In this document: positions 1 to 5,382 of the stretch, in pieces
Layout: the number at the start of each line of letters is the position of its first letter
How positions within the stretch are numbered: position 1 is the stretch's first letter
Assembly (NCBI GenBank): GCA_016213865.1
Contig: JACQZL010000005.1
Location: 3,473 to 16,141, forward strand
Reading direction: 5' to 3'
Origin: Candidatus Rifleibacteriota bacterium
GTDB taxonomy: Bacteria > UBP17 > UBA6191 > JACPRK01
DNA length: 12,669 nt
Program-made: the position numbers and the translations under genes
Notes under the pieces: model-generated
The model's database searches: none
Told to the model about the DNA's origin: nothing
What the model saw: the letters and a program-made list of their open reading frames with translations, nothing else

Positions 1-2
1 GC

Positions 3-563
3 CTCGTGGGCGCGATGCTCGCCGCCTTCGGCTTGCTGGCCGCCGGCCGATGCCCCGCGGGCGCCCCCATGATCGAGCGCTACTTGCTTCCCATCTGGTA
101 CACCGCCGTCCTGGAGCCGACCGCCCAGGGCAACCAGGTCCACGTGCAGGGACGGCTCAGCGTCAACCTGGCCCCGATGGGGAAGGCGTCGGTGAAGCTG
201 CAGGCCACGGGCCTCCGGATCGTCTCGTGCAAGCTCACGCCCACGGGGCTGGGCGACGAGGAGGCCGCCGCGGCCCGCGCCGGGACCGTATTCGAGGGGG
301 ACCTGCCCGCCGGGAGCGCCGTCGCGGTCGAGGCCCTGCTCGAGCGCGAGGGCCACGCGGCCCACGGCTACGTCACGCTCGTCTTCGAGTACGACGTCCC
401 CACGAAGACGCTCGAATCGTACGTCGAGGAGCACGCCACCGAGCGCTACCCGGATCCGAAGCTGCGCCGGCGGCTGCTGGAGACGATCCGCAAGTCCCAC
501 ACGGGACGGCGCACCGGTGGCGTGACCGAGCGGATCGAGCTTGAGAGGCAGGCTCCGAAGTGA
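3..563 (+). CDS. Unrecognised, probably exported protein (5' end outside window)
   Basis: I do not recognise a family. The frame is open to the left window edge. The first internal start codons are a GTG at 6 and an ATG at 15, but no ribosome site can be seen. The first visible residues form a hydrophobic stretch (VGAMLAAFGLLAAG) that looks like the core of a signal peptide whose charged N-region lies upstream, so the true start is probably before base 1. A cysteine follows, but the residue before it is Arg, so this is not a good lipobox. The next 110 or so residues alternate hydrophobic and polar positions, as in a beta-sandwich. The last 45 or so are charged and helical. It ends in TGA at 561-563, 107 bases before the GDT1-like gene on the same strand. 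The role is unknown; periplasmic or envelope location is inferred only from the hydrophobic start. Confidence 0.75.
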   Translation, partial: LVGAMLAAFGLLAAGRCPAGAPMIERYLLPIWYTAVLEPTAQGNQVHVQGRLSVNLAPMGKASVKLQATGLRIVSCKLTPTGLGDEEAAAARAGTVFEGDLPAGSAVAVEALLEREGHAAHGYVTLVFEYDVPTKTLESYVEEHATERYPDPKLRRRLLETIRKSHTGRRTGGVTERIELERQAPK

Positions 564-637
564 GGGGGGGCCTTGGGGTCCGGGGATCTATGTGGTGAAA
601 TGAGCGCACAGAATGCACCGGATGTTCCGACGCCACG

Positions 638-657
638 CGGCGCAGGGACCGGCGCCG
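638..657 (+). promoter_or_regulatory. Hairpin abutting the ribosome site of the GDT1-like gene
   Basis: CGGCGC (638-643) pairs with GCGCCG (652-657) around an 8-base loop. It lies directly against the AAAGGAG ribosome site (658-664) of the following TTG-started gene. Seen directly. A role in modulating translation start is only inferred, and short GC stems are common at this base composition. Confidence 0.3.
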
Positions 658-670
658 AAAGGAGACGCTC

Positions 671-943
671 TTGGACTGGAGACTCTTCGCCTCGACCTTC
701 CTCGCCATCTTCCTGGCAGAGGTCGGCGACAAGACGCAGCTTGCGACCATGGCACTCGCGACGGGCGGGGTCTCGCGGGTCACCGTCTTCCTCGGGGCCG
801 CCTCCGCGCTGGTGCTGACGAGCCTGCTCGCGGTCCTCCTGGGAGATGCCGTCACGCGCTGGGTCCCCGCGGCCTGGTTGCGGCGCGGGGCCGGGCTCCT
901 CTTCGTCGTCCTGGGCGTGATGTACCTGTTCGGGAAGGAGTGA
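671..943 (+). CDS. Single-repeat GDT1/TMEM165 (UPF0016) family membrane protein, probable Mn2+/Ca2+ exporter
   Basis: This 90-residue integral membrane protein probably extrudes Mn2+ (or exchanges Ca2+) across the inner membrane. The family signature E-x-G-D-K-T is present at residues 17-22 (EVGDKT), within the first membrane helix region (about 5-30). Two further helices lie at about 36-58 and 72-87. Full family members carry two inverted copies of this three-helix unit with two E-x-G-D motifs. This protein has only one copy, so it must pair with itself or with a second half-gene not in this window; single-unit bacterial members are known. The start is TTG at 671, six bases after a strong GGAG in AAAGGAG; the sequence MDWRLFASTF then reads straight into helix 1. 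The stop at 941-943 is 7 bases before the VWA gene, so the two are probably co-transcribed. Family assignment is firm; substrate is inferred. Confidence 0.85.
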   Translation: MDWRLFASTFLAIFLAEVGDKTQLATMALATGGVSRVTVFLGAASALVLTSLLAVLLGDAVTRWVPAAWLRRGAGLLFVVLGVMYLFGKE

Positions 944-950
944 CCCGGCG

Positions 951-2120
951 ATGACGGGGAGCGCGACTCCGGCTGGGTCGAAGTGGGCAGCCGTCCTGGT
1001 GTGGCTGGCGCTGGGGAGCGCAGCCGTCCTGGCCGGGCCCGAGGACCTGGGTGTCGAGATACACAAGATATCCATCGACTCCTTTCCCAGGATGCAGGTC
1101 TCCCTGACGCTGGTCGACCGGACGGGACGCGTGCTCAAGGGCCTCGAGTCGCGCAACTTCCGGGTCTTCGAGGCGGGCCACCGGGTGAAGCTCGAGGACG
1201 TGGCCGTCGACCGCACGCCCGTCGTGGCTGCCATTTGCGTCGATTCGAGCGGCAGCATGACCTCGTCGATCGACTCGGTGAAGAGGGCCGCCGGGCTCTT
1301 CATCCGATTGCTGGACGAGGACGACCAGGCCGAGATCGTCTCGTTCGCCGACGACCCGCGGCTGGTGTCGCCCAGGACCTCCGACAAGGCCGTGCTCCTG
1401 GGGCGGCTCCACACGCTGGTGGCCTACGGGGCCACGGCACTTCACGACGCGATGTGGCGCTGCCTCTCGGACCTGAAGGGCCTTCCGGGGCGGCGGGTCG
1501 TCGTGCTGCTCACGGATGGTCAGGACCAGAACCGCGACGGGACGGCCCGGCTTTCGCGTCACACCCTCGAGGAGGTGCTGAAGCTGGCGCGTTCCGAGAA
1601 GGTCCCGTTCTTCACCATCAGGCTGGGCCGGCGGGTCCTGCAAGACGAGCTGGCCAACATCGCGAAGACGTCGGGAGGCCGGTCGTACGCGGCGCCGCGT
1701 CCGGCCGATCTGGAGGACATCTACCGCCAGATTGCCGCGCTGGTGAAGAGCCAGGTGTTGCTGACCTACAGGAGCCCCAACTCGAGCCACGACGGCAAGT
1801 GGCGCGCGGTGGAGGTCCGGGCCAGCGCCGAAGAGCGGCAGGGGTCGACCCGGGAGGTCTTCCGGGCCCCGGGCCGGTACGTGCTGGACGTCAACGGGCA
1901 GGGTTACGATCGACTGCGGATGGCCGAGCTGGCCCAGGAGCTCCCGCAGGTGAACCTCTACGACACCGTCCTCGAATCCGTCGTCGCGGGCAAGCCGAGC
2001 GAGCTGCTGGGCTGGCTGCTCCGCTACTTCGCCCGCCCGCCCGGGGAAGGGGGGCCTCCGGCCGCGCCGGCCCCGCCGGCCCCACCGTCGCCCGTGGTCA
2101 CGGGAACGGCGGCTCGGTGA
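951..2120 (+). CDS. Exported VWFA-related domain protein
   Basis: This 389-residue protein has an N-terminal signal peptide (hydrophobic about 13-28, AVLAG near the cleavage site). A short beta-rich segment follows (about 35-90, with LVDRTGRVLKGLESRNFRVF), resembling the N-terminal part of VWFA-related proteins common in Acidobacteria (TIGR03436-like). The von Willebrand A domain covers about 90-275. Its metal-ion-dependent adhesion site is intact: D98-x-S100-x-S102 in VDSSGSM, T162 in YGATALHD, and D189 in LLTDGQD. After the domain come a mixed region and a Pro/Ala-rich tail (363-382). The ATG at 951 has AAGGAG at 935-940, overlapping the end of the upstream GDT1-like gene, which suggests translational coupling. 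The likely role is metal-dependent protein binding in the periplasm or at the surface. The partner is unknown and no MoxR ATPase is adjacent, so a MoxR-VWA chaperone pair is not supported. Confidence 0.88.
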   Translation: MTGSATPAGSKWAAVLVWLALGSAAVLAGPEDLGVEIHKISIDSFPRMQVSLTLVDRTGRVLKGLESRNFRVFEAGHRVKLEDVAVDRTPVVAAICVDSSGSMTSSIDSVKRAAGLFIRLLDEDDQAEIVSFADDPRLVSPRTSDKAVLLGRLHTLVAYGATALHDAMWRCLSDLKGLPGRRVVVLLTDGQDQNRDGTARLSRHTLEEVLKLARSEKVPFFTIRLGRRVLQDELANIAKTSGGRSYAAPRPADLEDIYRQIAALVKSQVLLTYRSPNSSHDGKWRAVEVRASAEERQGSTREVFRAPGRYVLDVNGQGYDRLRMAELAQELPQVNLYDTVLESVVAGKPSELLGWLLRYFARPPGEGGPPAAPAPPAPPSPVVTGTAAR

Positions 2121-2181
2121 TCGGCCCACGGCCCTCGGCGCTCAGTCCGGAGTCGGCACTCTTCTGTCTCTCAGTCTCGCA

Positions 2182-2219
2182 TAGGAGGCCAACTGGAAGG
2201 TAGGAGGCCGACCGAAAGA
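2182..2219 (+). repeat. Imperfect tandem repeat, two 19-base units
   Basis: TAGGAGGCCAACTGGAAGG (2182-2200) is followed directly by TAGGAGGCCGACCGAAAGA (2201-2219). The units agree at 15 of 19 positions and the first nine bases are identical. It lies 62 bases after the VWA stop codon. A TTCTGTCTCTCAGTC stretch (2162-2176) is also an imperfect inverted match to the sequence around 2210-2225. Function unknown; it may be a remnant of a dispersed element. Confidence 0.55.
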
Positions 2220-2314
2220 CAGAGGACAGGAAAGTGCAAATGGGCGACTTCAAATCCAGGTGCCGCCAAAAGACCCAATCGGCCTATTGACTGGGCGCCG
2301 CCAGTGGCCTGCGA

Positions 2315-2329
2315 CCGCTCTGGGAGCGG
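2315..2329. repeat. Perfect hairpin, 6-base stem
   Basis: CCGCTC (2315-2320) and GAGCGG (2324-2329) are perfect complements around a TGG loop. No T-run follows, so it is not a typical intrinsic terminator, although it is the first compact GC stem after the VWA gene (195 bases beyond the stop) and could help end that transcript. Confidence 0.35.
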
Positions 2330-2340
2330 GGGACAAGCAT

Positions 2341-2360
2341 GTCCTGAGCCTGTCGAAGGG
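2341..2360. repeat. Dispersed-repeat-like element CCTGAGCCTGTCGAAGG
   Basis: GTCCTGAGCCTGTCGAAGGG matches, in reverse orientation, a sequence type (CCTTCGACAGGCTCAGGAC) that recurs as short intergenic repeats in many environmental bacterial genomes; that recognition is from memory. It sits between a GGACA/TGTCC mini-stem (2331-2344) and a C-run (2361-2365). Only one copy is present in the window, so dispersal in this genome is inferred. Confidence 0.45.
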
Positions 2361-2498
2361 CCCCCGCGCTACCTGCTCTCTGGCTGAGGTCTCCAGCGAT
2401 CCCATGGATGCGTGAGGACGCCGGCCCTACTGCCCTCGCGTTGCGCTCGGGCTGGCCGGGTTTGCTCGCGAATCAGGCCAAATTCTCAAAGAAACCCG

Positions 2499-2527
2499 TT
2501 GACATTGAACGGGGACGCCCTTATCAT
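2499..2527 (+). promoter_or_regulatory. Strong sigma70/sigmaA-type promoter
   Basis: A perfect -35 hexamer TTGACA (2499-2504) is followed after exactly 17 bases by TATCAT (2522-2527), which differs from the -10 consensus at one or two positions. The surrounding 2470-2530 stretch is clearly more AT-rich than the rest of the window. Transcription would start near 2534 on the + strand. It then meets either a short reading frame (ATG 2549, with GGAAGG at 2535-2540) or, 470 bases on, the ATP-grasp gene. This is the best promoter-like sequence in the window. Activity is inferred. Confidence 0.7.
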
Positions 2528-2548
2528 CCGAAGTGGAAGGGTTCGTTC

Positions 2549-2980
2549 ATGCAGCTCATGTCCAGAGAGACCAGCGAGCGGTCCTGCAGCGGGACCGCCT
2601 TTGTCGCCTTCGTCCAGGAAGACCTCCGGGACTCCGAGGGCGACGAACCTCCAGAACGTCGCTGGGGGCGTTCGGGGCTCGCGACCGACCACGACCACCC
2701 TCCATCCGCCAGGGGGACGCTTTCCAGAGAAGCCCACGGGCTTCTCCGGGTTCCGGGTTTTTCGCGGGACCCACGGAAGGCTCCCCGTCTAGCCCGGCCG
2801 TCAGGCCGCGGCCTCGACTGCCCGGCGGAGGCTGCACCCGCCCGGCTGCTCACCTTGCCGTACTGCTGCGTCTCTCCCCTTCCCCGCAAGACCGAACCGT
2901 GCGCCCTGTCGCGGCGCCTTTGTCTGGCCCTGTCGCGGCGGCTTTCCCGGGGGCGAAAGCCAGATTCGACCGTGGCGTGA
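2549..2980 (+). CDS. Doubtful short reading frame behind the promoter (143 codons)
   Basis: I do not recognise this frame and am unsure that it is a gene. In its favour: a consensus promoter ends 22 bases upstream, GGAAGG (2535-2540) lies 8 bases before the ATG, and the first 33 codons use G or C at the third position almost throughout, as in the true genes here. Against it: after about codon 33 that bias falls away, the translation becomes Arg/Pro/Ser-rich without a hydrophobic pattern, and the end includes two near-identical ALSRRL segments encoded by a direct DNA repeat. It could be a short regulatory open frame, the remnant of a decayed gene, or chance. It ends 24 bases before the ATP-grasp start codon. 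Confidence 0.2.
   Translation: MQLMSRETSERSCSGTAFVAFVQEDLRDSEGDEPPERRWGRSGLATDHDHPPSARGTLSREAHGLLRVPGFSRDPRKAPRLARPSGRGLDCPAEAAPARLLTLPYCCVSPLPRKTEPCALSRRLCLALSRRLSRGRKPDSTVA
2578..2598 (+). promoter_or_regulatory. Perfect 7-base-stem hairpin in the leader
   Basis: GCGGTCC (2578-2584) and GGACCGC (2592-2598) are exact complements around a 7-base loop (TGCAGCG). It would lie about 45-65 bases into the transcript from the 2499-2527 promoter. No known riboswitch signature was recognised around it. Confidence 0.4.
2727..2746 (+). promoter_or_regulatory. Near-perfect palindrome and hairpin, possible attenuator stem
   Basis: GAGAAGCCC (2727-2735) and GGGCTTCTC (2738-2746) are exact complements separated by AC. 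In RNA this gives an 8-base stem with a 4-base loop. It is followed by a doubled CCGGGTT (2746-2759) and a five-T run (2758-2762). The T-run begins 11 bases after the stem, and a competing stem GGGTTCC/GGGACCC (2748-2754 with 2766-2772) can form around it. That arrangement suits an attenuator better than a simple terminator. The role is inferred. Confidence 0.4.
2903..2945 (+). repeat. Direct repeat pair, 24-base period
   Basis: GCCCTGTCGCGGCG occurs at 2903-2916 and again at 2927-2940. Extending each copy by five bases (CCTTT against GCTTT) gives 18 of 19 matches. The pair ends 60 bases before the ATP-grasp ATG and runs into the hairpin at 2940-2961. It could be a two-site regulator target or a local duplication. 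Confidence 0.5.
2940..2961 (+). promoter_or_regulatory. Hairpin upstream of the ATP-grasp gene
   Basis: GGCTTTC (2940-2946) pairs perfectly with GAAAGCC (2955-2961) around an 8-base GC loop. It ends 43 bases before the ATG at 3005, leaving the weak GAGG ribosome site (2989-2992) free. A regulatory role for the ATP-grasp/KamA transcript is possible but unproven. Confidence 0.35.
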
Positions 2981-3004
2981 GCCCGCCCGAGGTCCGCTCT
3001 GCTC

Positions 3005-4129
3005 ATGCAAGGACTCCAGGTTTTGGTCTTGTACAACATGCCCGCCGAGGCCCCGGTGAAGGGCCGGCCGGAGGACTCGATTTCGGAAGCGGGTGTGTTG
3101 GCCGCCGTGGCCGCCGTGCGCCAGGCCCTGCTCGCGCTGGGGGCCCGGCCGTCGACGTATGGCGTCCGGTCCCACGTGCGTGGATTGCTCGCGCGGCTCG
3201 CGCGGCAGCGGCCCGACCTGGTCTTCAACCTCTGCGAGGGCATCGGCGGCGAAGCTTCGTTCGAATACCTCATCCCCGGCCTGCTGGAACTGGAAGGCAT
3301 CCCCTACACCGGCTCGCCCGCGGCGGCCCTGGTCGTTTGCGGCGACAAGGTGCGGACCAAGCAGCTCCTGGCCCATCACGGGCTGCCGACGCCGGCGTTC
3401 CGGGTCGTCGAGTGCGGCGAGCGTCCCGAAGGGGGGCCCGAACTGGCCTTCCCGCTCTTCGTCAAACCCGCGCACGAGGACGCCAGCCTGGGCATCGACG
3501 CCTCGTCGGTTGTGCATGACGCGGCCCAGCTTGCGTCACGGGTGGCCTCCATCCACCGGCTCTACCTGCAGCCGGCGCTCGTCGAGCAATACGTCGACGG
3601 ACGCGAGTTCAACCTCGGCGTGCTGGGCGACGGCCACTCGGCGGCCGCGTTGCCCCTGGCCGAGATCGACTTCGGCGGGCTCCCCGCCGGCCATCCCCGC
3701 ATCGTGAGCTACGAGGCGAAGTGGGTCGAGGATTCGCCCGTCTACACGGGGACCCCCTCGGTCTGCCCGGCACCGAACGTGCCGCCGGAGCTGGCCGCCC
3801 GGATCGAGCGGGTTGCTTGTCGCGCCTTCGAGCTCATGGATTGCCGCGGCTACGCCCGCGTCGACCTGCGCGTCACGGCCTGCGGCAGGCCCCAGATCCT
3901 CGAGGTCAACCCCAACCCCGATCTGTCGCCCGACGCGGGGCTGGCCAAGGCCGCCCGGGCGGCCGGGCTCGGGTACGAGGGCCTGGTGCGCGCAATTGCC
4001 GAGACCGGCTTGCGTGCTTTCGAGAGGCCGACCCGGCCCGCCGGAGAGACCGGCGTTCCGGCGTTCGGTCGCATCCCTGAACAGCCACCAACGAGAGGAG
4101 AGGCGGCGTCGAACAGGACGTCCCGTTGA
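3005..4129 (+). CDS. ATP-grasp ligase, D-Ala-D-Ala ligase-like
   Basis: This 374-residue cytoplasmic enzyme probably joins a carboxylate to an amine through an acyl-phosphate made with ATP. The Ddl-type fold can be followed: N-terminal domain (MQGLQVLVLYN, then VFNLCEG at 73-79 and YTGS at 101-104), ATP-grasp centre (DKVRTK 114-119; K154 in FVKPAHEDASLGI; E194 in VEQYVDGREF) and Mg-binding end (D287 in YARVDLRV; E300 and N302 in ILEVNPNPDLSPD). Against E. coli DdlB (recalled sequence), the acceptor-pocket Ser150 aligns with Ala160 and Tyr216 with Trp240, and the TSPGMT loop is replaced by PNPDLS, so cell-wall D-Ala-D-Ala synthesis is unlikely. The N-terminus matches the usual ATP-grasp start; a weak GAGG sits 12 bases before the ATG. 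A disordered 35-residue tail follows. The TGA is 32 bases before the kamA ATG, so both form one operon and may act on the same product. Substrate unknown. Confidence 0.85.
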   Translation: MQGLQVLVLYNMPAEAPVKGRPEDSISEAGVLAAVAAVRQALLALGARPSTYGVRSHVRGLLARLARQRPDLVFNLCEGIGGEASFEYLIPGLLELEGIPYTGSPAAALVVCGDKVRTKQLLAHHGLPTPAFRVVECGERPEGGPELAFPLFVKPAHEDASLGIDASSVVHDAAQLASRVASIHRLYLQPALVEQYVDGREFNLGVLGDGHSAAALPLAEIDFGGLPAGHPRIVSYEAKWVEDSPVYTGTPSVCPAPNVPPELAARIERVACRAFELMDCRGYARVDLRVTACGRPQILEVNPNPDLSPDAGLAKAARAAGLGYEGLVRAIAETGLRAFERPTRPAGETGVPAFGRIPEQPPTRGEAASNRTSR

Positions 4130-4140
4130 TCACCCCAGGG

Positions 4141-4146
4141 AAGGAG
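4141..4146 (+). promoter_or_regulatory. Ribosome binding site for the KamA-family gene
   Basis: AAGGAG lies 15 bases before the ATG at 4162, longer than the usual 5-10. The only other in-frame start is TTG at 4126, which overlaps the upstream TGA (TTGA) but has no good site before it. I prefer the ATG; translation coupled to the upstream stop through the TTG would add 12 residues. Confidence 0.6.
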
Positions 4147-4161
4147 TGCCAGACATCAGCC

Positions 4162-5382
4162 ATGGCTGAAGAGTGGAAGGACTTGCTCAAGAGGAGCATC
4201 GACTCGGCCCAGGACCTCAGAGACCTGTCCGAGAGTATCCCCCAGGACATCGACCAGGTCATCCGGCAGTATCCGGTCCGGATCAACCCCTACTACCGGT
4301 CTCTCATCCGGCAGGAGGGTGACGCGATCTGGAAGATGTCCGTCCCGCAGATGATCGAGATCCAGGACGACTCCGGGATGGAAGACCCGCTCTCCGAAGA
4401 GGACCACAGCCCCGTCTGCGGGTTAACGCATCGTTACCCAGACCGGGTCCTGTTCTACGTCACCAGCGTCTGCGCGATGTACTGCCGTTTCTGCACGCGC
4501 AAGCGCAAGGTCGGCCGCGGCCCGGTGCAGCGAAAGCAGCTCGACGCGGGCCTGGCGTACATCCGCAGCCACCCGGAGATCCGGGACGTGATCGTCAGCG
4601 GAGGCGACCCGTTGACGCTGACCGATCAGGCCCTCGACTACGTCCTCTCGTCGCTGCGCGCGATCCCGCACGTCGAGATCATCCGGATCGGCTCCCGCGT
4701 GCCCGTGGTCCTGCCCCAGCGCGTCACCCCGGCCCTCTGCTCCGTCCTGAAGATGGCCCACCCTCTCTTTCTCAACACGCACTTCAACCACCCCGCCGAG
4801 ATAACCCCCGAGTCACGCCAGGCCTGCCAGATGCTGGCCGACGCCGGCATCCCGCTCGGCAACCAGGCCGTGCTGCTCCGCGGCGTCAACGACGACCCCG
4901 AGGTGCTCAAGGACCTCTTCAAGAAGCTGCTGACGATGCGCGTGCGGCCGTACTACCTTTATCAGGCGGACATCGTCAACGGGGCCAACCACTTCCGCAC
5001 GACCGTCGAGAAAGGGCTGGAGGTCATCGGTGCCCTCCGGGGCCACGTGTCCGGCCTTGCGGTCCCGCAATTCGTCATCGACGCCCCGGGCGGCGGCGGC
5101 AAGATCCCCCTCCTCCCCGAGTACGTCGTCAAGCGCGACGAGCGGGAGCTGGTCCTGCGCAACTACGCGGGACTCGAGTATCGCTACCCCAACGTCAACA
5201 CCTCCCACCCCCTCGGGGTGCATCCGCCCATGCCGCAACCCCCGGCCGTGCCCGCTCACTTCGAGCCCGAAGCCGGCCCCCGCACCGACGAGGACGTCTC
5301 CTCGGTCGTCGGCCTCGACGAGGCCATGATCGCCCGCCTCATCGAGGAGGCCCGCGCCAGCATCTTCATCGACCAGGGCTGA
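4162..5382 (+). CDS. kamA: KamA-family radical SAM aminomutase, probable lysine 2,3-aminomutase
   Basis: This 406-residue PLP- and [4Fe-4S]/S-adenosylmethionine-dependent enzyme likely interconverts L-lysine and beta-lysine. The radical SAM motif is C104-x3-C108-x2-C111 (CAMYCRFC). R113 aligns with the carboxylate-binding Arg134 of the Clostridium subterminale enzyme. SGGDP is at 146-150. The PLP lysine is K314 in DAPGGGGK. D270 (QAD) and D307 align with Asp293 and Asp330, which hold the substrate's side-chain amine; glutamate 2,3-aminomutase has Lys and Asn there, so lysine is the better guess. It is longer than EpmB-type proteins (about 340). The zinc ligands of the clostridial enzyme are absent: Cys268 is D245 and the C-terminal CxCxxC is replaced by a Pro/His-rich stretch (347-364). 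Operon partner: the ATP-grasp ligase just upstream. No ablB-type acetyltransferase is seen, so a simple N-acetyl-beta-lysine pathway is incomplete here. Confidence 0.9.
   Translation: MAEEWKDLLKRSIDSAQDLRDLSESIPQDIDQVIRQYPVRINPYYRSLIRQEGDAIWKMSVPQMIEIQDDSGMEDPLSEEDHSPVCGLTHRYPDRVLFYVTSVCAMYCRFCTRKRKVGRGPVQRKQLDAGLAYIRSHPEIRDVIVSGGDPLTLTDQALDYVLSSLRAIPHVEIIRIGSRVPVVLPQRVTPALCSVLKMAHPLFLNTHFNHPAEITPESRQACQMLADAGIPLGNQAVLLRGVNDDPEVLKDLFKKLLTMRVRPYYLYQADIVNGANHFRTTVEKGLEVIGALRGHVSGLAVPQFVIDAPGGGGKIPLLPEYVVKRDERELVLRNYAGLEYRYPNVNTSHPLGVHPPMPQPPAVPAHFEPEAGPRTDEDVSSVVGLDEAMIARLIEEARASIFIDQG

Larger units (their letters stand above)
2121..3004. other. 885-base intergenic region rich in repeats and hairpins
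   Basis: No convincing protein gene fills this stretch. In order it holds: an imperfect 19-base tandem repeat (2182-2219); a hairpin ACTGG/CCAGT (2290-2305); a hairpin CCGCTC/GAGCGG (2315-2329); a dispersed-repeat-like CCTGAGCCTGTCGAAGG element (2343-2359); a consensus promoter (2499-2527) with a possible short reading frame behind it (2549-2980); hairpins at 2578-2598 and 2727-2746; a 24-base-period direct repeat (2903-2945); and a hairpin at 2940-2961 shortly before the ATP-grasp gene. Several open frames cross it, but their translations are Arg/Pro-rich and show no fold-like pattern. It separates the VWA gene from the ATP-grasp/KamA operon and probably carries that operon's control region. 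Confidence 0.7.

Noticed and set aside
564..670. Manganese (yybP-ykoY) riboswitch upstream of the GDT1-like gene
   Set aside because: Expected for this gene family, but the 107-base leader lacks the conserved class motifs and is short; only a small GC hairpin is visible.
2240..2290. 16-codon open frame MGDFKSRCRQKTQSAY
   Set aside because: A weak AGGA precedes it, but the length is too short for support and no gene depends on it; chance is likely.
2727..2762. Intrinsic terminator formed by the 9-base palindrome and the T5 run
   Set aside because: The T-run starts 11 bases after the stem instead of directly after it, so it is reported as a possible attenuator stem only.
2534..3004. T-box or lysine riboswitch in front of the ATP-grasp/KamA operon
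   Set aside because: A GGGACCGC string recalls the T-box end, but it belongs to a local hairpin, and no Stem I features or lysine-riboswitch core were found.
2533..3519. A 328-codon + strand frame overlapping the ATP-grasp gene
   Set aside because: Arg/Gly/Pro-rich and overlaps a clear ATP-grasp reading frame in another phase; no ribosome site.
4126..4161. TTG at 4126 as the kamA start (TTGA overlap with the upstream stop)
   Set aside because: No good ribosome site before it, whereas AAGGAG precedes the ATG at 4162; kept as an alternative only.
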